Shown piece by piece: positions 1 through 6,659 of a DNA stretch of 7,303 nt. How positions within the stretch are numbered: position 1 is the first letter of the stretch; each line of letters opens with the position of its first letter. The stretch lies in assembly GCA_945861125.1 (NCBI GenBank), contig CAMASZ010000059.1, positions 1 through 7,303 of the forward strand, read 5' to 3'. The stretch is from Rickettsia typhi (GTDB taxonomy: Bacteria > Pseudomonadota > Alphaproteobacteria > Rickettsiales > UBA1997). The notes under the pieces were generated by a model. That model was not told the origin of the DNA and did not search any database. It saw nothing but the letters and a program-made list of their open reading frames with translations. A program made the translations under genes and the position numbers.

Positions 1-1107
1 TCTGGAAGAGGGGCTTCTGATTATCCAGCTGATGCCCAATATTTATCAGTTTGGGATACGCTTGATTGCAAAATAATGCGTTATTTAGGATTTGGGCCAG
101 AAGTTACTGTTGCCAATGTTGCTTCTTTAATTTTTGCAGCATTTTTTACTGGTGGAATAGGTTTATTTTTTGCTTTATCAATATTTATTTTTGCCTTTTT
201 ATTAATATCAGCAACAATTAGGGCTCTTCACATATTTATTGGCTCTTCATTATGTATTGTTTTATACGTATTTTTATCACCAATAACTATTGTATCGGTT
301 TTATTTGAAAAAACCAAAAATATATTTGATGCTTGGTTTAGAGATCTTATTTCCTTTTGTTTACAGCCAATAATATTATTTGCTTATATTGGTATTTTTA
401 TAACATTAATGGATGATGTTTTAATTGGAGAAGCTATTTTTGAAGGCACCGCAAAAACCGTTAATTGTTCTGAATTTTGTAAATCTAGTACTGGAGCAAA
501 AAAACAAATATCAGAATGCACTCAAACTGGTGATAAACTGGTTACCCCAATGGATTCAAGCATATATTGCATTATGGGATTTGATCAATTTAAATCATCT
601 GCTGGTTTTGGAATTTTTAATGTTACCGTTGCATCACTAAAAGGATTATTTGACGATAAATCAAAAACAACTTTAAGAATTACTGTTGTGCTTAGGGGAG
701 CAATACTTCTTTATTTGCTTTCATATTTTTTAGATGAAATACCCGGAATAACTTCAGCACTTATTGGTGGCAGCTCAATACCTGGGGCCAGCACTTCTGC
801 GGTTGATATGTATTCTAAAGTTGCTGGAATTACTAGAGCTATTCAATTAAGATTAGCCCGAGGTGGTTTAAAAGCTGGAATGGAGGTTGGACAAAAAGCT
901 GGCTCGATGATTAGAGAAATTGGCAACAAGGGAAAATCAGTATCAGCTTCTGATGACGACTCATCTCAAGATCAAGCAGGAAGTAGTGACAGTAAAAATG
1001 ATCAAGCGGGTGGTTCTGGCGCTTCTAGAGATATTGCTGGCGGAAATTCTGCTAAAGATGATCAAGCCAACTCAGATAGTGGCGATAATCCTGATAAAAA
1101 AGACTAG
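1..1107 (+). CDS. virB6: TrbL/VirB6-family type IV secretion inner-membrane protein, 5' end outside window
   Basis: The reading frame is open from base 1, so the gene begins upstream; the ATG at 76 is internal and follows WDTLDCKI. The window encodes 368 residues. VirB6/TrbL proteins are polytopic inner-membrane components of the type IV secretion channel. Seen here: hydrophobic stretches at about residues 36-71 (probably two helices), 76-102, 116-140 and 226-244; a polar loop between the last two carrying four cysteines (156, 160, 173, 190), which could form disulfides if periplasmic; then a basic segment (about 275-312) and an acidic Asp/Ser/Gly tail ending in four 10-residue repeats. Rickettsiales are known for several VirB6 paralogues with long extensions, which fits, but which paralogue this is cannot be told without the N-terminus. 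It is the only + strand gene and ends 10 nt from the convergent ispA stop, so it is probably the last gene of its operon. A related TrbL of a conjugative element remains possible. Confidence 0.85.
   Translation, partial: SGRGASDYPADAQYLSVWDTLDCKIMRYLGFGPEVTVANVASLIFAAFFTGGIGLFFALSIFIFAFLLISATIRALHIFIGSSLCIVLYVFLSPITIVSVLFEKTKNIFDAWFRDLISFCLQPIILFAYIGIFITLMDDVLIGEAIFEGTAKTVNCSEFCKSSTGAKKQISECTQTGDKLVTPMDSSIYCIMGFDQFKSSAGFGIFNVTVASLKGLFDDKSKTTLRITVVLRGAILLYLLSYFLDEIPGITSALIGGSSIPGASTSAVDMYSKVAGITRAIQLRLARGGLKAGMEVGQKAGSMIREIGNKGKSVSASDDDSSQDQAGSSDSKNDQAGGSGASRDIAGGNSAKDDQANSDSGDNPDKKD
970..1089 (+). repeat. Four in-frame 30-nt repeats encoding the VirB6 tail
   Basis: Four consecutive 30-nt units (970-999, 1000-1029, 1030-1059, 1060-1089) each encode ten residues. 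They begin DQAG, DQAG, DIAG and DQAN, followed by Ser/Gly/Asp/Lys-rich sequence. Three units start with GATCAAGC at the DNA level; the third has diverged to GATATTGC. The repeats form the soluble, acidic, probably disordered C-terminus, which is followed only by PDKKD and the stop. A 30-nt tandem array can change copy number without breaking the frame. Confidence 0.8.
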
Positions 1108-1128
1108 AAAGATAATTTTAACTTTTTC
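1108..1128. terminator. Weak possible bidirectional terminator between convergent genes
   Basis: Between the virB6 stop and the end of ispA, AAAG (1108-1111) can pair with CTTT (1122-1125), with an inner TA:TA pairing across an A-A mismatch. A T-run follows on the + strand. The stem is short, AT-rich and overlaps the ispA stop codon, so this rests mainly on its position between two converging genes. Confidence 0.2.
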
Positions 1129-2020
1129 TATCAATAACAAAATTTACCAAACTAATTAATTGTTTAGTCTTAGATTCTTCAAAAATAGATAGATGACCCA
1201 CAGCTTGATTGGCCAAAAGAATAAGCTGTTTTTTTGCAGCAGAGTTACCAATTACATCAATAATACTTACACTATTATCAAATTTCGCATGATTATTTTC
1301 ATCAATATTAATTTGATTATCATTACCTTCGTAATCAAGAATATCATCTTTTATTTGAAACGCCAAACCCAAATCTCGAGCATAATTTCTAATTGCCTTC
1401 CTTTGTGCAAGAGTAGCTCTACCAACAATTGCTCCACATTCAGCTGATGCCATAAACAATTCTCCAGTTTTTAGTCTATGTAATTTGGCAATTTTATCTT
1501 TAGAAATAATTTTATCCGACTGCTCTATATCAATCATCTGTCCACCAGCCATTCCTCTAAAACCTATAGATTTAGTAATAGTTTTTATTAAGTCACAACG
1601 AATTGAGCTATCTTGATGTGATTCTGGCATTGATAATATCTCAAAAGCATAAGTTAATAAAGCATCTCCAGCAAGTATTGCGGTAGCCTCATTATATTTT
1701 TTGTGATTTGCTAATTTTCCTCTTCTATAGTCATCATCATCCATAGCAGGTAGGTCATCGTGAATTAACGAATAGACATGAATAAATTCAATTGCAGTAG
1801 CTATATTTAAACAAGAATGAATTGATATACCAAACATTTTAGCACAGGAAGTAAACAAAAAGGGACGAATCATTTTGCCATCTGATAGAGCAGAATATCT
1901 CATTGAATCAACTAATCTAGAATCATTAAATTTACCTTCAGGAAGCAAATTATCAATATTTTTACGAACATATACAGAACAAGAAATCATCGAATCTTTT
2001 AAAGACTTATAATCTTCCAT
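1118..2020 (-). CDS. ispA: Polyprenyl diphosphate synthase, farnesyl (or geranylgeranyl) type
   Basis: 300 residues, the usual length for IspA. This cytosolic prenyltransferase condenses isopentenyl diphosphate with allylic diphosphates to give farnesyl diphosphate, the precursor of undecaprenyl phosphate and quinone side chains. Visible motifs: GKMIRP (48-53, substrate-binding Lys/Arg); the first Asp-rich motif DDLPAMD (88-94) followed by DDDYRRGK; GGQMID (159-164); KTGELF (184-189); the second Asp-rich motif FQIKDDILD (221-229). The residues before the first motif (YSLIHDD) match E. coli IspA as I recall it, favouring a C15 product, but a geranylgeranyl product cannot be excluded. The usual Lys-Ser/Thr-Thr-Tyr/Phe stretch near residue 246 reads KFDNSVS, keeping the Lys but not the following Thr. 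The ATG at 2020 lies 18 nt after the uvrA stop, so it is probably translated from the uvrA message; no strong Shine-Dalgarno is visible. Confidence 0.93.
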   Translation of the reverse strand: MEDYKSLKDSMISCSVYVRKNIDNLLPEGKFNDSRLVDSMRYSALSDGKMIRPFLFTSCAKMFGISIHSCLNIATAIEFIHVYSLIHDDLPAMDDDDYRRGKLANHKKYNEATAILAGDALLTYAFEILSMPESHQDSSIRCDLIKTITKSIGFRGMAGGQMIDIEQSDKIISKDKIAKLHRLKTGELFMASAECGAIVGRATLAQRKAIRNYARDLGLAFQIKDDILDYEGNDNQINIDENNHAKFDNSVSIIDVIGNSAAKKQLILLANQAVGHLSIFEESKTKQLISLVNFVIDRKS

Positions 2021-2038
2021 CTTAAAATAATTTTAAAA

Positions 2039-4954
2039 TTAATTTTCCAAAACTTTAGCCAAATATTTTCCTGTAACAGAATTTTTATTTTTAGATATTT
2101 GTTCAGGAGTGCCTTCAGCAACAATGTATCCACCTTTATCACCACCATGTGGCCCAATATCAATAATCCAATCTGCAGTTTTTAATACATCAAGATTATG
2201 CTCAATTACTAGAATAGAATTTCCGGCATCAACCAATTTATGCAAGACTTTTAATAATTTATTAATATCTTCAAAATGTAGTCCGGTTGTGGGTTCATCA
2301 AGAATATATAATGTATCCCCAGTTGCTTTTCTACTCAATTCTTTTGCTAGCTTGATTCTCTGCGCCTCGCCACCAGAGAGCGTTGTTGCGCTTTGCCCAA
2401 TTTTTATATAGCCAAGACCAACATCACATAATGCCTTAAACTTTTCATAAATATATGGAATATTATTAAAAAAAATACAAGCATCTTCAGCGGTCATTTC
2501 TAATACATCAGAAATTGACTTGTCTTTATATTTTATCTCAAGAGTTTCACGATTATATCTCTTGCCTTGGCAAGTTTCACATTTTACATAAACATCTGGC
2601 AAAAAGTGCATTTCAATCTTAATTACGCCATCACCTTGACAGGTTTCACATCTACCGCCTTTAACATTAAAAGAAAATCTACCAACCTTATAACCTCTGG
2701 CCTTTGATTCTGGAAGATTTGAGTAAAACTCTCTAATAAAAGTAAATGCTCCAACATAGGTACTTGGATTAGATCTAGGAGTTCGACCAATTGGAGATTG
2801 ATCAATCTCGATTATTTTATCAATAAATTGAAATCCAGTGATTGATTCATAAGGTCCAGAATGAGTTTTTGATTTGTTAATTATTTTGTTTAAAGCTGGA
2901 TAAAGCGTTTTAATTATTAAACTTGATTTACCGCCACCCGATATTCCCGATACTGCTACAAATATTTTCAAAGGCAAATTTAGATCAACATTTTTTAAGT
3001 TATTTAGTGAGGCTTTTTTTAATTTAATAACTTTTTTCTCATCTATTTTTCTTCTATTTTTTGGAATAAAAATAGTTTTTTTTCCGCTTAAATATTGACC
3101 AGTAATACTATTTTTATCATTAATAACAAATTCTGGCTTGCCATAAGAAATTATTTCGCCACCATGAATTCCAGCGCCAGGTCCAACATCTATTAAATAT
3201 TCAGCTTCTCTCATCATCTCTTCATCATGCTCAACTACAATTACAGAATTTCCTAGATCACGAAGATTTTTTAGCGTAGTAATAAGTTTATTATTGTCTG
3301 ATTGATGAAGACCTATAGAGGGCTCATCCAAAACATATAAAACGCCCGAAAGACCAGATCCAATCTGAGAAGCTAAACGAATTCTTTGCGCCTCTCCACC
3401 AGATAAAGTTCCAGCTTCACGATTAATTGTCAAATATTCTAGGCCAACATTTTTTAAAAAACCCAGTCTTCGTTCAATCTCCTTTAATAGTCTCTCTGAA
3501 ATTTGCTTTTGCATTGGATTTAAGTTATTTGGTAAATTTTTAAACCAAATAATTGCATTCTCAATTGACATTTTGCTAACTTCTCCTATATGTAAACCAT
3601 CTATTTTTACTGACAAAGCTTGTTCATTTAATCTGTATCCACTGCATTTTTCACATAATTTGGAGTCTTGAAATTTTGCAAGCTCATCTGATAGTGAGTC
3701 ACTATCACTATCAGAAATTCTTTTGATCATGTTATTTATTATTCCTTCAAATGATTTTTTAATTGAAATTGTTTTTAAACCTTCTTCAATTTTAATTTCA
3801 ATCTCTTCTTGATCAGTACCATAAAAAATTTTATGTTTTATATTATCTGGTAAGTCTTTAAACGGAGTATCTAAGCTAAATTTATAATGACTTGCCATTG
3901 CCGTCAAAATTTGCTGATAAAATCTTTCTTGCGATCCCTTCCATAAAGAAATGGCACCTTGACGCAAAGTAAGATTTTCATCTTCGATTAGTAATTCAGT
4001 ACTAAAATATTGTTCAGTTCCAAGTCCGTCGCAATTCTTACAGGCTCCAAATGGTGAATTAAAAGAAAATAGTCTTGGCTCAATTTCAGAAATTGTAAAA
4101 CCAGAAACTGGACAGGAAAATTTTTCACTAAACAAAACTATATCGCCAACCTTTGATGATAATAGCTCATTTTTCGGAGTCTGATTTTTTGAATTATTTT
4201 TTATTTTTTCAGGAACAAAACTTTCGGGAAAACTTACAATTTCAACATATAGCAATCCTTCAGATGTTTTTAATGCCATTTCAACCGAATCAGAAATTCT
4301 ATTACCCAGATCATTAGAAATAACAATGCGATCAACAACTATTTCTATATCATGTTTTTTATTTTTATCTAAAACCGGTAAAACATCATTTAAATCATGA
4401 ATTTTACCATCAATCTTTATGCGCTGAAAACCTTGTTTACGTGCCGTCATCATTTCTTTACGAAATTCACCTTTTTGGCCTCTTACTATTGGAGATAATA
4501 TGTAAATACGAGTTTTACCTGGTAAAGATTTTATTTTATCAACAATTACCGAGGCAGACTGACTTTCAATAGGCTTTCCAGTTGCTGGAGAATGAGGCAC
4601 TCCAATTCTTGCAAATAAGAGGCGAAAATGATCATAAATTTCAGTTACCGTTCCAACAGTAGAGCGAGGATTGCGCGAAGTGGTTTTTTGATCTATAGCG
4701 ATTGCAGGCGATAAACCAGTTATAGATTCAACTTCTGGCTTATCTTGCATATCTAAAAATTGACGAGCATAAGAAGATAGACTTTCAATAAAGCGACGCT
4801 GACCTTCAGCATATATAGTATCAAAAACTAATGATGATTTTCCAGAACCACTTAATCCAGTTACAACAACTAACTGATTTTTAGGAATATCAATATTAAC
4901 ATTCTTTAAATTATGCTCCTTTGCACCAACTACTTTAATAAATTTCTCTTCCAT
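2039..4954 (-). CDS. uvrA: Excinuclease ABC subunit A (UvrA)
   Basis: 971 residues, slightly longer than the roughly 940 of E. coli UvrA. UvrA dimers scan DNA for bulky lesions and load UvrB in nucleotide excision repair. It has two ABC ATPase halves. Half 1: Walker A GLSGSGKS (33-40), signature LSGGEAQ (517-523), Walker B VLDEPS (541-546). Half 2: Walker A GISGGGKS (670-677), signature LSGGEAQ (859-865), Walker B ILDEPT (884-889). The C-terminal zinc module is complete (Cys 769, 772, 792, 795; CX2C-X19-CX2C). The first zinc site has Cys 281, 305 and 308 but Ser at 284. A Ser-Asp run (SDSDSDSLSD, 414-423) lies in a variable stretch. The ATG at 4954 gives the canonical start (MEEKFIKVVGAKEHNLKN). 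No Shine-Dalgarno or LexA-type operator was recognised upstream. The upstream 281 nt contain a structured segment, and ispA follows 18 nt downstream. Confidence 0.98.
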   Translation of the reverse strand: MEEKFIKVVGAKEHNLKNVNIDIPKNQLVVVTGLSGSGKSSLVFDTIYAEGQRRFIESLSSYARQFLDMQDKPEVESITGLSPAIAIDQKTTSRNPRSTVGTVTEIYDHFRLLFARIGVPHSPATGKPIESQSASVIVDKIKSLPGKTRIYILSPIVRGQKGEFRKEMMTARKQGFQRIKIDGKIHDLNDVLPVLDKNKKHDIEIVVDRIVISNDLGNRISDSVEMALKTSEGLLYVEIVSFPESFVPEKIKNNSKNQTPKNELLSSKVGDIVLFSEKFSCPVSGFTISEIEPRLFSFNSPFGACKNCDGLGTEQYFSTELLIEDENLTLRQGAISLWKGSQERFYQQILTAMASHYKFSLDTPFKDLPDNIKHKIFYGTDQEEIEIKIEEGLKTISIKKSFEGIINNMIKRISDSDSDSLSDELAKFQDSKLCEKCSGYRLNEQALSVKIDGLHIGEVSKMSIENAIIWFKNLPNNLNPMQKQISERLLKEIERRLGFLKNVGLEYLTINREAGTLSGGEAQRIRLASQIGSGLSGVLYVLDEPSIGLHQSDNNKLITTLKNLRDLGNSVIVVEHDEEMMREAEYLIDVGPGAGIHGGEIISYGKPEFVINDKNSITGQYLSGKKTIFIPKNRRKIDEKKVIKLKKASLNNLKNVDLNLPLKIFVAVSGISGGGKSSLIIKTLYPALNKIINKSKTHSGPYESITGFQFIDKIIEIDQSPIGRTPRSNPSTYVGAFTFIREFYSNLPESKARGYKVGRFSFNVKGGRCETCQGDGVIKIEMHFLPDVYVKCETCQGKRYNRETLEIKYKDKSISDVLEMTAEDACIFFNNIPYIYEKFKALCDVGLGYIKIGQSATTLSGGEAQRIKLAKELSRKATGDTLYILDEPTTGLHFEDINKLLKVLHKLVDAGNSILVIEHNLDVLKTADWIIDIGPHGGDKGGYIVAEGTPEQISKNKNSVTGKYLAKVLEN

Positions 4955-5013
4955 ATAAAAAATTAAGGTGAATTAAAAAACAATCGTGATTAATAGTTTT
5001 ATCTTAAACTAAT

Positions 5014-5160
5014 AATCTTACAAGACTTCGTGGAGATTGAATGCAACAAAGACTTTGTTGAATATAAAATGTTTGAATTCGAATTTAGCTTTGTACCAAA
5101 CTTATTTGGAACCTTACATAATAAAGATTTATCGAGAAAAAATTTAAATTTTGTAAGATT
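5014..5160. repeat. Hairpin-rich 147-bp segment bounded by a perfect 10-bp inverted repeat
   Basis: AATCTTACAA (5014-5023) is matched exactly by its reverse complement TTGTAAGATT (5151-5160). Inside are three further symmetric elements: CAACAAAG (5044-5051) and CTTTGTTG (5053-5060) around one A; the perfect palindrome AATTCGAATT (5076-5085); and CCAAA (5096-5100) with TTTGG (5105-5109) around CTTA. It lies between plsC and uvrA, in the region that would be the uvrA leader on the - strand. It could be a palindromic repeat element of the kind known in Rickettsia and Wolbachia, a structured RNA, or a remnant of a gene, since one + frame stays open through it. No second copy is in the window, so repeat status is inferred from symmetry alone. 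Confidence 0.4.
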
Positions 5161-5190
5161 GAAAAAGTTTGAGAATATAATAATTCTCAA
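5161..5190 (-). terminator. Likely Rho-independent terminator of plsC
   Basis: On the - strand, a perfect 8-bp stem (TTGAGAAT, 5183-5190, with ATTCTCAA, 5169-5176) encloses a six-base loop and is followed by ACTTTTTC (5161-5168). It starts about 45 nt after the plsC stop. The stem is AT-rich, so termination may be partial and some read-through into uvrA is possible. Confidence 0.45.
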
Positions 5191-5192
5191 TA

Positions 5193-5210
5193 TTTAAATC
5201 AAATTATAAC
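5193..5210 (-). repeat. 18-nt core copy of the intergenic repeat family
   Basis: This 18-nt stretch differs by one base from positions 6180-6197 of copy A and by one base from positions 6681-6698 of copy B of the 48-nt repeat below. It has the same orientation and lies between the plsC stop and its likely terminator. Similarity does not clearly extend outward. It is AT-rich, so chance similarity is possible, though 17/18 to both copies is notable. Confidence 0.4.
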
Positions 5211-5235
5211 TAAAAAAATTTACACTGTAGCAAAA

Positions 5236-6006
5236 TCAATATTTTTTTGACAGAAGTTCATTTGATTTATTTTCAATTACTTCTTCAATTTTATTCATAA
5301 ACTCTTCTCTATTCAAACCAACTTCAATTGGTTTTAAAAATTCAATAGTAATAGTGCCTGATTTTTTTCTAATTGATTTTTTTGGCCAATATAAACCAGA
5401 GTTTAATGCCACAGGAACTACTTTAACTTTACATGATAAGTAAATTGCTGCAACCCCAACTTGATAGGGATAATCCTTGGCATTAGCTTCAACTGGAACC
5501 CTTGTTCCTTGAGGAAAAATAACTATTGATTGGTTGTTATCAATATAATGTCTTGATTGTTTTATTATATTTTTTATTGATTTAGATCCGCCATCCCTAT
5601 CAACACTTATGCCACTCATTCTTGTTAAAAACCAACCATAAAAAGGAATTCTTTCTAATTCTTTTTTATAAGCATAAACAGGTCTATGAAAAATCAAGTG
5701 CATAACTATCGTTTCCCACATTGATTGATGTTTGCACGCAACAATACATGGTTCTTTTGGAATATTATCAATGCCGATTATCTTATAATCTATTTTACAA
5801 ATTTTTTTTAACAACCAAATCGAAATTAACGCCCATGATTTGGCGCCTTTATCTCCTATTTTTTTATCTGAAGCAAAAAAAGCTGGAAGGTAAATTATCG
5901 GAATTAACACCCCAAGAATGTTAATCAATATTGAAAATATTAGTCCCAAAGAAACGTCATAGATCTTGCCAACTTTAAAATTTGAAAACATTACGCCAGA
6001 ACCCAT
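5236..6006 (-). CDS. plsC: 1-acyl-sn-glycerol-3-phosphate acyltransferase (PlsC family)
   Basis: 256 residues, normal for the family. PlsC acylates lysophosphatidic acid at position 2 to give phosphatidic acid, the precursor of all membrane phospholipids, at the inner membrane. Seen: an N-terminal hydrophobic stretch (about 18-45, including two prolines) that probably anchors the protein; the acyltransferase motif at 92-99, KHQSMWET, where the catalytic His is 93 and the usual Asp of HX4D is Glu 98; FYGWFLTRMSGISVDRDGG (122-140), the second block; and FPQGTR (164-169) in place of the common FPEGTR, followed by PVEAN. Both substitutions look like those of alphaproteobacterial PlsC proteins as I recall them, so the enzyme is probably active. 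The first ATG (6006) is used here; Met 6 (5991) is an alternative, and neither has a clear Shine-Dalgarno. It is expressed in the direction of uvrA but is separated from it by a probable terminator. Confidence 0.92.
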   Translation of the reverse strand: MGSGVMFSNFKVGKIYDVSLGLIFSILINILGVLIPIIYLPAFFASDKKIGDKGAKSWALISIWLLKKICKIDYKIIGIDNIPKEPCIVACKHQSMWETIVMHLIFHRPVYAYKKELERIPFYGWFLTRMSGISVDRDGGSKSIKNIIKQSRHYIDNNQSIVIFPQGTRVPVEANAKDYPYQVGVAAIYLSCKVKVVPVALNSGLYWPKKSIRKKSGTITIEFLKPIEVGLNREEFMNKIEEVIENKSNELLSKKY

Positions 6007-6029
6007 TTTAAATCAAAGTTTTATTAATA

Positions 6030-6057
6030 AGGATAGCAAAATTTCTTATAATGCCAA
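6030..6057 (-). promoter_or_regulatory. Candidate sigma-70-type promoter of plsC
   Basis: Reading the - strand, TTGGCA (6052-6057) and TATCCT (6030-6035) are separated by 16 nt. This would place a transcription start some 15-20 nt before the plsC ATG. The boxes resemble TTGACA and TATAAT but are imperfect, and AT-rich DNA offers many such matches. Confidence 0.3.
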
Positions 6058-6158
6058 TAAAAGAGAAAAGTTATAAAGATTATCTCTATAAATAAAAACC
6101 CTACAATCTGTTTATTTCAAACTATAAATTCATAAGTTTTGTAAATTTGAAGCATCTT

Positions 6159-6206
6159 TTATGCCAAATCCCATCTTTAAATAAAATTATAACAAAATAT
6201 TTTATT
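6159..6206 (-). repeat. 48-nt intergenic repeat, copy A
   Basis: This copy is 43/48 identical without gaps to 6660-6707. The five differences fall in the left half; the right 23 bases are identical. It contains TTATAAC followed by AAAATATTTTATT. Read on the - strand it contains GTTATAAT, which could act as a -10 box. It is directly followed, one base later, by the hairpin array at 6208. Strand is assigned by that reading and is arbitrary. Confidence 0.75.
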
Positions 6207-6207
6207 A

Positions 6208-6307
6208 GTCGCGCTAAAGCAACGACACAATTTTTGACAGTCGTGCCTTAGGGCAACGACACAATTTTTGACAGTCGTGCCTTAGGGCAACGACACGATT
6301 TTAGAGA
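6208..6307. repeat. Three tandem copies of a ~34-nt hairpin unit
   Basis: Units lie at 6208-6239 (32 nt, diverged), 6240-6273 (34 nt) and 6274-6307 (34 nt, last part diverged). In units 2 and 3, GTCGTGCC pairs with GGC-A-ACGAC around a TTAG loop, giving eight base pairs with one bulged A; the spacer is ACAATTTTTGACA. In unit 1 the inner pair changes on both sides (GCC/GGC becomes GCT/AGC) and the loop is shorter. The unit is far more GC-rich than its surroundings. A diverged single unit follows copy B of the 48-nt repeat at 6710-6723. Confidence 0.85.
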
Positions 6308-6438
6308 TTTTTTTACCAAAAATATGAAGCTTGGCATTTAAGATTGGAAATGGCTTTATATATGTTAAAAATTTATTAAAATGGTGATTTTAGAGATGAA
6401 AAATATTGAAATTTCTGAATTTAGTACTTTTAAATAGG

Positions 6439-6513
6439 TGGTGCCGGATGTCGGATTTGAACTGACGACCTACTGTTTACAAGACAGTTGCTCTACCGCT
6501 GAGCTAATCCGGC
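6439..6513 (-). tRNA. tRNA-Thr (anticodon UGU)
   Basis: The - strand reads as a complete 75-nt cloverleaf. The acceptor stem is GCCGGAT with ATCCGGC. The D stem is GCTC/GAGC. The anticodon stem ACTGT/ACAGT holds the loop CTTGTAA, anticodon TGT (6479-6481). The T loop is TTCAAAT, the discriminator base is A and CCA is encoded in the DNA. The T stem GTCAG/CCGAC contains one A-C mismatch (bases 6463 and 6453). A possible -10 box, TATATT, lies at 6522-6527 just upstream, without a clear -35. The gene stands alone, with no other tRNA or tuf gene nearby. Confidence 0.96.
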
Positions 6514-6659
6514 TTGGCAAAAATATATCAAAACGACAAAAAATTAATTTTAAGATTTTGTAAGTTTAAATTGGCCTCGATAAATAATAATTTCTACAGA
6601 AAAAACTGCAAGCAATTTATGTAATCAAGTAATTTCAAAATATAATACTATTCCCAATC

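Larger units (their letters stand above)
6159..6360. mobile_element. Possible MITE-like element with imperfect inverted ends
   Basis: The left end is copy A of the 48-nt repeat. The right end (6334-6360) read in reverse resembles its first 25 bases: TATAAAGCCATTTCC then AATCTTAAATGC, against TTATGCCAAATCCC then ATCTTTAAAT. This is roughly three quarters identical with small gaps. Between them sit three hairpin units. Length (about 200 bp), inverted ends, no coding capacity and a second partial copy nearby fit a non-autonomous element. The right-end match is weak and no target-site duplication was identified. Confidence 0.35.
6007..6438. other. Gene-poor intergenic region between plsC and tRNA-Thr
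   Basis: No convincing protein gene is visible in these 432 bases. From left to right the stretch holds a possible plsC promoter, about 100 nt of featureless AT-rich DNA, a 48-nt repeat copy, a three-unit hairpin array and a probable inverted end of the same element. A further 75 nt run up to the tRNA. GATTTTAGAGAT occurs twice (6297-6308 and 6386-6397). A + frame of 18 codons (6381-6437) ends just before the tRNA but has nothing to support it. Confidence 0.7.

Noticed and set aside
2109..2411. 100-codon + frame antisense to uvrA
   Set aside because: It overlaps a fully conserved part of uvrA on the other strand and has no domain of its own.
3689..3707. Perfect 19-nt palindrome TGATAGTGA-G-TCACTATCA
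   Set aside because: It lies inside uvrA and encodes part of the Ser-Asp run; repeated TCA/GAT-type codons explain the symmetry without a regulatory role.
4955..5013. LexA/SOS operator before uvrA
   Set aside because: I saw neither the alphaproteobacterial GAAC-N7-GAAC pattern nor the CTG-N10-CAG pattern near the uvrA start.
4999..5190. 63-codon open frame on the - strand, and the overlapping + frame 4997-5197, as genes
   Set aside because: Neither has a ribosome binding site, a recognisable domain or a well-placed start. The - frame lies over the inverted-repeat segment and the plsC terminator. Kept only as part of the structured-segment finding.
6208..6307. CRISPR array
   Set aside because: Units are directly adjacent at 32-34 nt, with no unique spacers of similar length between repeats, and no cas gene is seen.
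6381..6437. 18-codon + frame ending just before the tRNA
   Set aside because: Very short, no ribosome binding site, no recognisable peptide, and it runs antisense into the tRNA gene.
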